From positions 75,261-117,030 of the forward strand of contig JAUJPG010000016.1 of the NCBI GenBank assembly GCA_030447245.1: a stretch of DNA of 41,770 bases. The letters are read 5' to 3'. This document shows, in pieces, positions 26,131-34,560 of this stretch (position 1 is its first letter; each line of letters begins with the position of its first letter). The DNA comes from Chloroflexota bacterium. GTDB taxonomy: Bacteria; Chloroflexota; UBA6077; JACCZL01. The notes below the pieces were generated by a model, which made no database searches, had not been told where the DNA came from, and saw only the letters and a program-made list of their open reading frames with translations. A program made the position numbers and the translations under genes.

Positions 26131-27158
26131 CGATGGCGGCAGCGAGCGCCGGCCGGACCGAAAGTCGCGGCCTCATGGTCTCGATCAAGGGCGCCGATCC
26201 CCGTGGAAAGCACGTCCCCTAGCGGCCGGCTGCCGAAGGCAGATGCCTCTGAGTAGCGCATCCGCTGAGCCGCCGAGGGCGACGCCGAGACTTCTCAGCG
26301 CGCCGGCTCTCCTCTCGTTTACTTACTTCGAGACGGCCTCGTCGAGGTTCCTGCCGCCGTTTCCGGCGAAGTTAATGCTGGAATTAGCGAGCACACGGTG
26401 CCCATGCGTCGGCAAATACCATCGTGCCGAATCACGTCAGCCGGGAACTCGTCATCACCATCCCACTGCCCGACGACAAGGGCCGACGCGGCGACGGCCG
26501 CCCGGCCCGCCATCGATCCCGGCAAGGTGCGCCGTCCAGCGCCCGACCGCCTGAGCCGCCGAGCCGGGACGCGGCAACCTGGCCGTTGAGCGCGCCTGAG
26601 GTGGTCACCCTGTCTCCCTTGAAGGCCGACCGGCGCCAAGGTAGCCTCTGTGTTAGCCAGCACAATAGCTCCGAATTCAGACAGTATGCTCGCGCCGCTG
26701 AGTCTGAGCACGCCACGGTGCATCGGCGACAGCACCTACACCTCGCCCGACCCGATGCCGTATCGTCGCGGCAGCCGCTCGCCAACCAGGTCGACGACCA
26801 GCCGGCGGTCGCGGTTGCATCAGCGAGGCCGAGACTCGGCCCTGTACTGATGGTTGTGGAACGCATGTTCGATCTCGCGGGTAGACCGGAACATGGAGGA
26901 CGCCATGTTCGAGCCGACTACCCCCGCTCGCTGACCCTGTTCGTTAGGCCCCAGGAGCGCGCCGCCCGGGTGGAGGTGCGGGCCGTTGGCGGCCGGGAGG
27001 CGTTCGTCGTGACCGTCGCGCCGGCTGCCAGTGGCGGCTGGCACGTCACCGACCCGACCGACCCCGAGCCGACCTGGCGGGCGACCTGGCCCGCGGCGAT
27101 TGGCGAGGCCATCGCCCAGGCGAGCACCGCGCTGGAGGATCCCGGCAATCCGTCGGTC
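26131..27158. other. About 1 kb without a recognisable gene
   Basis: Open frames exist on both strands but are low-complexity or overlap. The stretch 26930-27150 (LTLFVRPQERAARVEVRAVGG, then GGWHVTDPTDPEPTW on the plus strand) has protein-like composition and runs in frame into the IS5 transposase fragment. It may be the end of an unknown gene to which the transposase remnant became joined. Confidence 0.4.
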
Positions 27159-27734
27159 GAGTTCCACGGCGAGAAGCGGTCGAACAAGACCCACCAGAGC
27201 ACCACCGACCCGGACGCGCAGCTGATGCGGAAGGGCAAGGGGAAGGAGGCCAGGCTGGTCTTCATGGGCCACGCCCTGATGGAGAACCGCCACGGGCTGC
27301 TGGTCGACTTCCAGGTGACGCACGCGACCGGGACGGCGGAGCGGGACATGGTCCCGAAGCTGCTCGACCAGGCCAAGGAGCGGCACTTCCATCCCAAGGC
27401 GCTCGGCGGCGACAAGAACTACGACACCCAAGACTGCGTGGCCGACATCCGCGAGCGACGGGTCACCCCGCACGTCGCCCAGAACACCAGCGGCCGGCGC
27501 AGCGCCATCGACGGGCGGACCACTCGCCACCCCGGCTACGCCGCGAGCCAGCGGATCAGGAAACGAGTGGAAGAGGTGTTCGGCTGGATGAAAACCATCG
27601 GCGGCTTCCGGCGAACGCGCTATCGTGGGCTCGACCGCACCGGGCTGGCCGGGTATCTCGTGGCAACCGCCTACAATCTCGTGCGACTGAGCCGGTTGAG
27701 GGCGAGATCAGCTGCGATGCCGGCGGCAGCCTAA
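27159..27734 (+). pseudogene. IS5-family transposase, C-terminal part
   Basis: From VEFHGEKRSNKTHQSTTDPD onward the reading is an IS5-group DDE transposase: RKGKGKEARLVFMGHALMEN, GGDKNYDTQDCVADI (catalytic Asp region), VTPHVAQNTSGRRSAIDGR and EEVFGWMKTIGGFRRTRYRG (the catalytic Glu region E-x6-K). The N-terminal half, including the first catalytic Asp, is replaced by unrelated sequence, so this is a remnant of about 190 of 350-400 residues. About 180 bp of non-coding right end follows, finishing at TTCTTCCGCAGCCTGCTAG (about 27911), where the IS630 element begins. Confidence 0.85.
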
Positions 27735-27910
27735 CATCCACCGGACGAATTGCCCCCAAAGACGTCAATCGACACCGAAACCAGCCCGAGGACGGCCTCA
27801 CGGCCACCGGCGTCCGGCGATAACAGACCCCGCAAGCGGCTCCGTCCAGCCCGCAAACGGCAGCCCGCGTCCGGTCCGCGCTCAGATGCCTGTTCTTCCG
27901 CAGCCTGCTA

Positions 27911-27922
27911 GTAGACTGTCAC
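27911..27922. repeat. IS630 terminal inverted repeat, left
   Basis: GTAGACTGTCAC, exact complement of 29103-29114; preceded by the TA target duplication. Confidence 0.85.
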
Positions 27923-29055
27923 GTTAGTCGCGATGGGTAAAGGCGCTTGAGCTTGACGCGAGCGTCGGCGGTGGAGAAGCGCCAGTCGACGCCACGCTGG
28001 CTGGCGTTCTGGTCGGCCTGCCAGGCCGCGACCTCGTGGGTGAGCGTCGCGAGGCTGTCGATCCGGCGGTCCAGGCACTGACGCGCCAGGACGCTCAACT
28101 CGATCTCGGCGATGTTGAGCCAGCTGCCATGCTTGGGGGTGGGATGGATGTCGAGCTTGTCCGCCAGGCGCTTGGCTTCGGCCGGTTCGAAGGCCTCGTA
28201 AAGCGACGCGGGAGTGTGGGTATTGAGGTTGTCCATGACCAGCACGATCCGTTCGGCCTCGGATACTGGACGTCGACCAGCTCCCGGATCGCTACCGCCC
28301 AGTCGGCTTTGGTTCGCCGTTCGGTGACCTTCACCTGTCGCCAGCCACGCAGCGGCTCGCAGAACAGGAAGAGGTTGGCCGTGCCGAGTCGTCGGTACTC
28401 GTTGTCGATGTGGGCGGGATGGCCCGCAGCAGCACCGCTCGGGCGGCCGAACCTCCCCAGGAGCTGCTTGTTCGTCTCGTCCATGCAGACTTGGGGAACG
28501 CGAGGATCGTATGGACGGCAGTACACATCCAGCACGTCCTCCATCCGCCAGACGAACTCGCCGCTCTGCTTGGGCGGGATGCACCATTGGGCCTTCAACC
28601 ACGGCTTCAGCTCGTTTTTTTGAGCGTCCGGCGGATCGTCTCGTACGAAACCCCGTCGAGCTCGTCGTACAGCGCCACCATCCGCCCGGCCAGCAACCGC
28701 AGGCTCCACCCCGCCCGACCCTTCGGCGGTGCCGAGCAGGCGAGGGCGATGAGCTGCGCTTCCTGGGCACCATCGAGCTTCCGCGGCTTGTGGGCCCGCA
28801 ATGCTCGACGCTGCACCGCCTCCGCAAGCCCTCGGTCGCATACCGCTTGCGCACCCGCTCCACGGTCGGAACGCTGACGTCGAGCGCCGTCGCAATCCGC
28901 TCGTCCTTCCACCCCGGACCGTCCGCCCCCTCGTCCGCCTTGAGCAGAATCCGCGCATGCGCAAGCGCCTGCGCCGAACCACGGCCGCGATGAACCCGAC
29001 CCAACAACTGCTCCCGTTCTGCAACCGAGAGCACGACTCGATGCTTCTTGGTCAT
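27919..29055 (-). pseudogene. IS630-family transposase, three frame changes (one at an A7 slippery run)
   Basis: ATG 29055 starts TKKHRVVLSVAEREQLL. An HTH region (IATALDVSVPTVERVRKRY) is followed in a second frame by LRAHKPRKLDGAQEAQLI and YDELDGVSYETIRRTLKK. A third frame gives NELKPWLKAQWCIP and VCMDETNKQLLG (first catalytic Asp), and the original frame closes with IVLVMDNLNTHTPASLYE (second Asp) and HGSWLNIAEIELSVL (catalytic Glu). All DDE residues survive. Frame changes lie near 28832, at 28615-28621 and near 28261. The middle one falls on CTC-AAAAAAA-CGAG, where a -1 slip would restore the frame, so it may be programmed. The other two look like single missing bases. Confidence 0.85.
28615..28621 (-). 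promoter_or_regulatory. A7 run, possible -1 ribosomal frameshift site in the transposase
   Basis: On the minus strand CTC AAA AAA ACG AGC TGA ends the upstream frame; slipping back one base on A-AAA-AAC gives AAA AAC GAG CTG and opens the catalytic frame. The heptamer matches the classical -1 slippery pattern used by several IS families. Confidence 0.45.
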
Positions 29056-29102
29056 GACCGATGCCTCCCCAATCACGTAGCATCATAGCCGTCAGATCGT
29101 GT

Positions 29103-29114
29103 GTGACAGTCTAC
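29103..29114. repeat. IS630 terminal inverted repeat, right
   Basis: GTGACAGTCTAC, exact complement of 27911-27922; followed by the TA target duplication. Confidence 0.85.
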
Positions 29115-29165
29115 TAGGTCTTCGGCGCGCATGGTGGTTCGGCCCTGGACGACCTCGCGCCACGA

Positions 29166-29250
29166 CACGCTCATAGCCGACGTCGGTTCGACCCACATGG
29201 GGCAAGAATGTTTGCTCCCATGTACAGAGGTCAGGACGCTCGGGCCTGGC
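29166..29250. repeat. Hairpin-bearing repeat, copy 1
   Basis: About 85 bp (CACGCTCATAGCCGACGTCG ... CGCTCGGGCCTGGC) shared with 37546-37631. A short AGGTCTTCGGC precedes both copies (here at 29116, separated by about 40 extra bp). Its hairpin ACATGGG-GCAA / TTGC-T-CCCATGT (29195-29223) differs from copy 2 but still pairs, apart from one bulged T. Confidence 0.75.
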
Positions 29251-29547
29251 GCACCTCGGACGGTGAGGTATGTATGGATGCCACGCCTACTGTCTCAGCG
29301 GCGGCACTCAGTCACTGGGCGTGGACTCGGCTGGAAGCCCCAAGATTGCCGGCAGTCATCGTTGAAGCTTGTGCGTGGCTTCATGGAGAGACGGTTGTCG
29401 CGGATCTCCAGAACCACGCCTCCGTACCTCCATGAACGGCTAGCAGCCCCCGCTCGAAACCATCATCGAGTCCTTGCAAGTCACGGATGTTCCTCCCCGG
29501 GATCACCAGTTCGTCGTCCGAGCTAGCTCCACTCCTGCACCGTGCCT

Positions 29548-29559
29548 GGAGTCAACTCC
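29548..29559. repeat. Recurring palindrome GGAGTCAACTCC, copy 2
   Basis: In the context T-GGAGTCAACTCC-A, about 140 bp before repeat block copy C. See copies at 12992, 30375, 37198 and 39680. Confidence 0.6.
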
Positions 29560-29699
29560 AATCGTCGGTGTGTGTGTGAGCTGAGGTTCGCAAGGGACGC
29601 GATCGTCCGTGCGGCGCGCGCACCGCAGCGACGCCTGCGGTCGAACAGGCGGCGCCGCGTCGCTTTCGCCAGGCTCTCAGCAGTGAATCGGTCCACCCG

Positions 29700-30100
29700 C
29701 AGTGTCCGCGTGTGGTGACGTCGTACGAGGCGGCGCCGACGTGCGCGGCCATCGCCTACTGGGTGAGTTCGCCCCTGGCGAGCGCGAACATAGCGACGTC
29801 CTCGGGCTCGAGAGAAGTAGAACCAAAATTTTGCACGAAAGTTTTCCTGCGTATGGGAGGGCGAACAGAGCCTCACCAGATTGAGCGTGCGGGGACTAGC
29901 AACAAGGGTCAGCACACCGGGTACGGGAGGGGGAAGGAAGGCTCTGAGACAGTGCCCCCATGCTGAAGAGGTCCCCCAGTTTGGAAAGCGTGGTACTTGC
30001 GGCGGGTACCCACCGCCACCTGGTACCAGCAACCCAGGAGCCCTGGCACCGCGCTCATGGTCCAGGGCTCGGCACCATGACGTTGGTGGTCGCGAAGGGG
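29700..30100. repeat. Interspersed repeat block, copy C (inverted relative to A and B)
   Basis: Matches A and B on the opposite strand from GTGACGTCGTACGAGGCGGC through the AT box (29824-29847), the segment AGATTGAGCGTGCGGGGACT, CACACCGGGTACGGGAGGG and GTTTGGAAAGCGTGG, to a GGCGG-GTACCCA-CCGCC hairpin (30000-30016). It then continues with CCTGGTACCAGCA and a further about 70 bp (CCCTGGCACCGCGCTCATGG ... ACGTTGG) shared only with copy D. On the minus strand the frame MAAHVGAASYDVTTRGHCGW parallels the one in copy B. Confidence 0.7.
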
Positions 30101-30139
30101 CCGAGTGTAATGGGTTCGCACAAGGGCGCAAGCGCGAGC

Positions 30140-30292
30140 ATGATCACCACCCTCGTGCAGGTCAAGCCCAGCGAACAGGGTGCGGCGGCGTTGGCAGACG
30201 AGATCATCGGGCGCGCGGTCGTCCAGTATGCGCGGCGAATCGCTGGCGATCTGTCCGCCGAAGACAAGGATTGGGCTGACGACGAGCCGTAG
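30140..30292 (+). CDS. Possible small hypothetical protein (50 residues)
   Basis: ATG 30140 opens MITTLVQVKPSEQGAAALADE followed by IIGRAVVQYARRIAGDLSAED and an acidic end (KDWADDEP). Composition is protein-like (amphipathic helix, few rare residues), but there is no clear ribosome site and no recognised family. It directly follows repeat block C, so it could also be the 3' part of a broken gene. Confidence 0.3.
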   Translation: MITTLVQVKPSEQGAAALADEIIGRAVVQYARRIAGDLSAEDKDWADDEP

Positions 30293-30975
30293 CTCCGCGC
30301 CTAGCACGCCAGATCGCGAGCCTAAGGCTTCCACCCGCGACCGGAGAAGGTGCATCGAAGGTCAGACATGATCTGGAGTCAACTCCGTGAGGCGGCGGGG
30401 TACTCAGCACCAGACCAACCACCACCAGGGGTGCGAACACAAACGACAGCCCCATCGCCGCGTTCAGGCCCCTCTTCCCTCATCCTTCCATGTCTCAGAG
30501 GTCCGTCCGCACTGCTGTCGAGCCTCAACCGGCTGTCACTCGTTCTTGATCGAGTGGAGAGCAGCGAGCAAATGGACTGGCAGGCTACAGGATGGCGGAC
30601 GTGGGTGGCGCTCAGCCTCCGTCGGGTGCTCTACCGTCACATGAGCATCTCGCTCGGCTCGGTCGACTGGTACGACCGGCTGTCCCAGGCGATGCGGCAG
30701 GATGGCTGGCAGGTCGTCCGCATCGACGGCCCGTCCTGCCTGTTGAAACGGCCACGTCTACGGGTGCGGTAGTCTGCTGTACGCTAACCGCCTTCCCGCC
30801 GCCTCCTCGGCGCAGCATAACAGGCAGCCGAGCCAAAACGGTGTCGTTCACCGCTGGTGAAAGTCTGGCGACCCTCTTGGTGGCTATCGAGCTGGTCAGA
30901 GATGATGAACGCGCCCGTGTAGGTTTCTCCCGTTTTCCGGGTCTTGCCCACATATCCTAGTCAGGTCGACCGTGC
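30293..30975. other. About 680 bp without a confident gene
   Basis: Contains palindrome copy 3 (30375-30386). A 43-codon frame at 30641-30772 (ISLGSVDWYDRLSQAMRQDG, then WQVVRIDGPSCLLKRP) looks protein-like and may be a small gene or a remnant. Nothing else recognised. Confidence 0.35.
30375..30386. repeat. Recurring palindrome GGAGTCAACTCC, copy 3
   Basis: Context ATCT-GGAGTCAACTCC-GTGA, downstream of repeat block C, so that palindromes lie on both sides of that block (29548 and 30375). Confidence 0.6.
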
Positions 30976-31848
30976 TCAACAATGCGTAGCCGGCGATGAG
31001 CAATGATTAGCGCGACTCGTCTGCTCCCAAGCGCCTCCACGGTGGAGCACGAAGCCATCGTCGGAGCTAGTCACGACCACGATGCCGTTGTGGAATTGCT
31101 GCCAGCTCGCCACCTCTGTGTGCTCCTGTTCAGTAGCCCAGCCCAGTGGTCCCATTGCTCCGCCGTAGTGTTCGCGCCAGGCCTTGCCGAAGCCCTGTGC
31201 AGGCTCCACCAGGGCCTCGTTCGGCGGGGTGAGGCCGGCCCGCTCAGGATCGGAAGCGTGGAACGTGTCCTGAACCCCGGACCAGCTGTACGAGTCATGG
31301 AGGACGTAAATCGCTCCACTGAGGTACAGCATGCGTCCCCGCTCAAACCGCTGCAATGGAGTGTCTGCCCTGATCACGGCGGTGACGGCGCAGCCAACCG
31401 CCGAAGAGGCTGCAGCGTGCGCCTCCATCGTCTCAACTCCCGCCGTCGGGCAAACGTCCGTCGGTGTGATGTAGCCTTCGTAGCCGGGCTTCTTCCTGTA
31501 GGGATTGCCGAGTACGTCAGCCACGCACATCCCGTCCTGCATGATGGATCCGTACACTTCAAGCTCCCTCCCCGCTTGAACGGAGCTCGGGGTGTAGGTG
31601 ATCTGCGACAGGCTGGGTATGTTGTGCACCACCACTCTAGCTTCAGGGTGCTCAGCGCCCGGACTCGCCAGGTCCTGCTCGATCCGTATCGCAAACCGGC
31701 CCGTTGTCGGGCTCGTGCCCGACGGCCCCCCAGTCGCTCTGCCAATCCAATGGCAGGACTCCTGAGCCAGCACTTCACTGCTCGGCAGCAGACTGGTCCC
31801 CACGGTAAGCGTAATGACGAAAAAGGCGCCGATCCGCTGTCGGATCAT
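30976..31848 (-). CDS. Secreted protein with LGFP-like C-terminal region
   Basis: A 290-residue intact gene; ATG 31848 with GGGAGGG five bases upstream. Signal peptide MIRQRIGAFFVITLTVGTS ending SEVLAQ, then a mature protein with six or more Cys (SCHWIG, GMCVAD, DVCPTAG, VGCAVT, NHCSS, THC), likely disulfide-linked after export. Residues 225-270 (YGGAMGPLGWATEQEHTEV, QQFHNGIVVVTSS, GFVLHRGGAW) resemble the LGFP repeat, a wall-associated module of the form G-P-x-G-[WF]-P ... FQ-x-G-x-[IV]. The rest is unrecognised. Divergent from the BNR protein 510 bp away. Confidence 0.7.
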   Translation of the reverse strand: MIRQRIGAFFVITLTVGTSLLPSSEVLAQESCHWIGRATGGPSGTSPTTGRFAIRIEQDLASPGAEHPEARVVVHNIPSLSQITYTPSSVQAGRELEVYGSIMQDGMCVADVLGNPYRKKPGYEGYITPTDVCPTAGVETMEAHAAASSAVGCAVTAVIRADTPLQRFERGRMLYLSGAIYVLHDSYSWSGVQDTFHASDPERAGLTPPNEALVEPAQGFGKAWREHYGGAMGPLGWATEQEHTEVASWQQFHNGIVVVTSSDDGFVLHRGGAWEQTSRANHCSSPATHC

Positions 31849-31887
31849 CGCGTCCCTCCCTTGTCAGCCTCACGTCTGGCGGACGTC

Positions 31888-31917
31888 ATCCTAAACCAGC
31901 GTCCGTTCTGCCTCCAA
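31888..31917 (-). promoter_or_regulatory. Putative promoter of the LGFP-like secreted protein gene
   Basis: Minus strand TTGGAG (31917-31912), 18-bp spacer, TAGGAT (31893-31888), about 40 bp upstream of the ATG. Acceptable hexamers, not verified. Confidence 0.4.
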
Positions 31918-32360
31918 GGCCCCCGGATGACGGTCTGCCGCCCCCCAGCGTGACGACCTCCGCTTTGCGTTTCCTGCGAAGGGCCGCGTCTAGCCTGGTG
32001 AACCGAGGACCTTCACGCCAGGCGTGCCATCGCTGTCGCTCCTAGCGAGCAGTGTTCTCCATGCATGGTATACGCGAGAGGGTCTCCTTGAACAGCGCGT
32101 TTTTCCTCACTCACAATGTGACCGGTGCCCTACAGTCGCCTCAAACCAAGAATGTCGCCGAAGGGGCCCATGGCAAAGCGTCGTCATGGAGTGGCGGGGC
32201 GTGGCCGGGCGTATTGCCGTCCTCGTCCAGCAGGGTCCTTGCGACCGCGTAATCGTGGACCGAACTTGACGCGAAAGGGCCTGCTGCCACCCAGGCCGTG
32301 AACGAGTACACTGCCGTGCTTCTATAGCGCTCATTGAAGCATCCCGACGGAGGTTGGAGC
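31918..32360. other. Divergent intergenic region
   Basis: Lies between two secreted-protein genes. Short frames only; no recognisable gene. The ribosome site of the BNR gene (GGAGG, 32348-32352) is at its right end. Confidence 0.4.
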
Positions 32361-33485
32361 ATGAAGGGCAAGAAAGTGCTGGCACGATGTAGAGCTCTCG
32401 CGCCGCTGGCCCTGTTGCTGACAGCGCTCCTGGCGCACCGGGCCGGAGGTGGCCTGGCGGCGTGGGAAGTGGCCGCCGCAGACTGGCAACCCGCCGAACT
32501 GACGGGCCCCGTCGTAAAGCTCTTCGTTCCGGCGACGGGCGCTCTGTTCGCACAGACCAGCGATGGTCTACTTCGGAGCGACGATGCCGCGAGAAGCTGG
32601 ACGACTGTGCCGTTGCCGCCGCCGGCGGCGGACCCCGATTCTAGATGGACCCGCCTGGTGGTGGACCCGACGGATGACCGCGTCGCCTATGCTGTGGGTC
32701 CTGAAGGGCTCTACCGCACCCAGGATGCCGGCGCGACGTGGGCGCCAGTGTTCAGGGCGACGGAAACGCTCACGACTGTTGCGGTAAGCTCTGCCGATCC
32801 CCAGGTCGTGTACGTGGCGCTAAGGCGGAGCCCGACCGCGTTCCCGCTGTGGCGTAGTCAGGATGGAGCCGCGACGTGGGAGGACCTGGAGGTACTCAGA
32901 GGTGCTTGCGGTCCAATCGGGCTGATCGAGCCCCATCCCACGGACCCCGACCGGGCCTTTCGGACAGCTGGCTGCTACATAAGCACCCAATTTGGCGATA
33001 AGCTTCAGCAGACTACCGATCGGGGCGCAACGTGGTCCGAGTTGTCACATTCCGTCGATGGGTACCCCGTTCGTGTCGTCGGGGGAGGAGGCGTCGCACC
33101 GGGCCGCTTTTACTTCGCAGCCAACCGCGACGACTCGCGCTCGGCCGGCGGGTCACGGTTGTTGCGTAGCGACGACGATGCCGTTACGTGGACTGAGGTG
33201 CTGGAGTATCGGGGTGGTGGGCGCCAGTCTTCACCGACCGGTCCAGCGGCAGTTCGGATCGGTGGCCTGGCGTACGACCCGCTCGGACCGGATCGGGTGT
33301 ACGTCGGCCTCTCGAGCGGGCTGGTGAGGACCAGCCCGGACGGCGGTCTGACCTGGTCCGACCTCGGGGGAACGGACTTGGGGCCGATCCGCGACCTGGC
33401 GTTGGACCCCGATCGCCTGAACCTTTACGCGGCGACCGACCGGGGCCTCTGGCGCCTGAGTCTTCACCCCGAGGCCAACCAATAG
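32361..33485 (+). CDS. Secreted BNR/sortilin-like beta-propeller protein
   Basis: A 374-residue protein; ATG 32361, preceded by GGAGG, is preferred to the in-frame ATG at 32334. A signal peptide (MKGKKVLARCRALAPLALLL) is followed by repeated blades carrying the Asp-box: GLLRSDDAARSW, GLYRTQDAGATW, PLWRSQDGAATW, TTDRGATW, LLRSDDDAVTW and GLVRTSPDGGLTW, alternating with VDPTDDRVAYAV-type strands, and closing with GLWRLSL. Six to seven blades suggest a complete propeller. Such proteins are exported and found as glycan-related enzymes or assembly factors, but no catalytic signature is visible here, so the role is open. Confidence 0.85.
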   Translation: MKGKKVLARCRALAPLALLLTALLAHRAGGGLAAWEVAAADWQPAELTGPVVKLFVPATGALFAQTSDGLLRSDDAARSWTTVPLPPPAADPDSRWTRLVVDPTDDRVAYAVGPEGLYRTQDAGATWAPVFRATETLTTVAVSSADPQVVYVALRRSPTAFPLWRSQDGAATWEDLEVLRGACGPIGLIEPHPTDPDRAFRTAGCYISTQFGDKLQQTTDRGATWSELSHSVDGYPVRVVGGGGVAPGRFYFAANRDDSRSAGGSRLLRSDDDAVTWTEVLEYRGGGRQSSPTGPAAVRIGGLAYDPLGPDRVYVGLSSGLVRTSPDGGLTWSDLGGTDLGPIRDLALDPDRLNLYAATDRGLWRLSLHPEANQ

Positions 33486-33520
33486 AGCAGGTCCAAAGGA
33501 CGCTTGGCGGGGCAAAGTAG

Positions 33521-33595
33521 ATGAAAGTCGCCGACACGGTCGCTGAGATCCTGAAGCGCGAGGGCGTCGAGTTTCTGATCGGGTACCCGGTCAAC
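33521..33595 (+). pseudogene. Thiamine-pyrophosphate enzyme (acetolactate-synthase-like), N-terminal scrap
   Basis: ATG 33521 opens MKVADTVAEILKREGVEF followed by LIGYPVN, the characteristic start of acetolactate-synthase-type TPP enzymes (first helix, then the E-G-V-E-x-[IV]-x-G-x-P loop). The reading then passes directly into unrelated sequence at about 33597 and stops at 33618-33620. Only 25 of about 550 residues remain. Confidence 0.65.
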
Positions 33596-33600
33596 AGGGG

Positions 33601-33777
33601 CGGGAGGTCCTGGAGCGGTTAGCGGGGCTGCCGATCCAGGCCTGGAGCTACCTGAGCGATGAGCCAGCGGGAGGTGACAAGGCTCCCAGGGTCCGAGAGT
33701 CAGCAGCAGCAGATCGCGACGCTAGAGCCGCAGAACGCGGCTCTCGAAGCACGACTGGCGGCGCTCGAGGGCAGCTA
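33601..33777 (+). pseudogene. Tail-fibre chaperone domain (peptidase S74-like), fragment
   Basis: REVLERLAGLPIQAWSYLSDEP matches the start of the intramolecular chaperone domain of phage tail fibres. After a deletion and frame change the reading ESQQQQIATLEPQNAALEA plus RLAALEGS and a stop (33775-33777) gives its C-terminal coiled coil. The central part of the domain is missing. The first base pairs touch the TPP-enzyme scrap without any spacer, so two unrelated broken genes are joined here. Confidence 0.6.
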
Positions 33778-33889
33778 ACTCCTGCGCCACGCCACTCGCC
33801 AGAGGATCAATCGCGGTGTGGCTTGGTCCTGGGGCACTCATCGAGGACGAGCTTTCTTGAATCTCCAGGCTCGCCCTTCGCTCGTGTGT

Positions 33890-33941
33890 TGTCAACGACC
33901 GAAAAGTAGGCCATTTCCGCCGACCGAAAACCAGGCCACCG
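33890..33941. repeat. IS21-type element terminus
   Basis: TGTCAACGACCGAAAAGTAG at 33890 begins an IS21-like end. Two copies of a 15-20 bp unit follow each other (GACCGAAAAGTAGGCCA and GACCGAAAACCAGGCCA), as is usual for the multiple terminal repeats of this family. The transposase helper gene begins immediately inside it. The opposite end was not found. Confidence 0.7.
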
Positions 33942-33948
33942 GAGTGGC

Positions 33949-34560
33949 TCAGGCGGGGGTCGGTCGCGGCTCTGGCGTGGGGCCGAGCCGCTTGTCCTTG
34001 AGGCGGTAGCTGTCTCCTTTCAGGCTGAGGATCTCGGCGTGGTGGACCAGGCCGGTCGAGCATGGCGGCGGCCACGGTGGCGTCGCCGAAGATCTCGCCC
34101 CAGGCGGTGAATGGCTTGTTGGACGTCACGATCAGCGAGCCGCGCTCGTACCGAGCGTTGACCAGTTGGAAGAAGAGGCTGGCGGCCTCGGCGTCGAACG
34201 GCAGGTAGCCCACCTCGTCGACCACCAGCAGCGGCCAGCGGTCGAGGATCGCCAGGTAGCGGTCAGCCCGGTGCTCGCGCTGGGCGGCGGCCAGCCGCGT
34301 CACCCAGGTGGTGGCCGAGGCGAACAGGGTGCGGTGGCCGGCCAGGCAGGCGCGGATGCCGAGCGCGATCGCCAGGTGGGTCTTGCCGGTCCCGGGCGGC
34401 CCGAGGAAGATCACGTTCTGCCGGGCGGCCAGGAAGTCGAGCTGGCCGAGGTGCAGCACGACCGCCTTCTGGACGCTAGCCTGGTAGGCGAAGTCGAAGC
34501 CGTCGAGGGTCTTGCGGGCTAGGAAGCCGGCACCGCGACCACGATCGGTAGCTTCTTACG
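33949..34560 (-). pseudogene. istB: IstB-like ATP-binding helper of an IS21-family element, truncated and frameshifted
   Basis: The reading GFLARKTLDGFDFAYQASVQK, then GQLDFLAARQNVIFLGPPGTGKT (Walker A), WPLLVVDEVGYLPFD (Walker B) and VNARYERGSLIVTSNKPF is IstB, the AAA+ partner of the IS21 transposase. Frame changes occur near 34460 and near 34058, after VAAAMLDR, where the expected end reads SLKGDSYRLKDKRLGP. The N-terminal about 60 residues are missing beyond 34560 and no IstA gene is present, so the element cannot move on its own. Confidence 0.85.

Larger units (their letters stand above)
27909..29116. mobile_element. IS630-family insertion sequence, about 1.2 kb
   Basis: Perfect 12-bp terminal inverted repeats GTAGACTGTCAC (27911-27922) and GTGACAGTCTAC (29103-29114) are each flanked by TA (27909-27910 and 29115-29116), the target duplication of IS630/Tc1-type elements. 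The transposase gene fills it on the minus strand. Intact ends argue for a fairly recent insertion, here into a CTAG at the right end of the IS5-type remnant. Confidence 0.88.

Noticed and set aside
29180..29200. tRNA gene suggested by GGTTCGACCC
   Set aside because: No acceptor stem, D arm or anticodon arm can be placed around it; the tract belongs to the two-copy hairpin repeat.
29523..30131. A 202-codon minus-strand frame across repeat copy C
   Set aside because: The frame is not kept open in copies A, B and D and has no recognisable domain, so the shared sequence is better explained by DNA- or RNA-level conservation.
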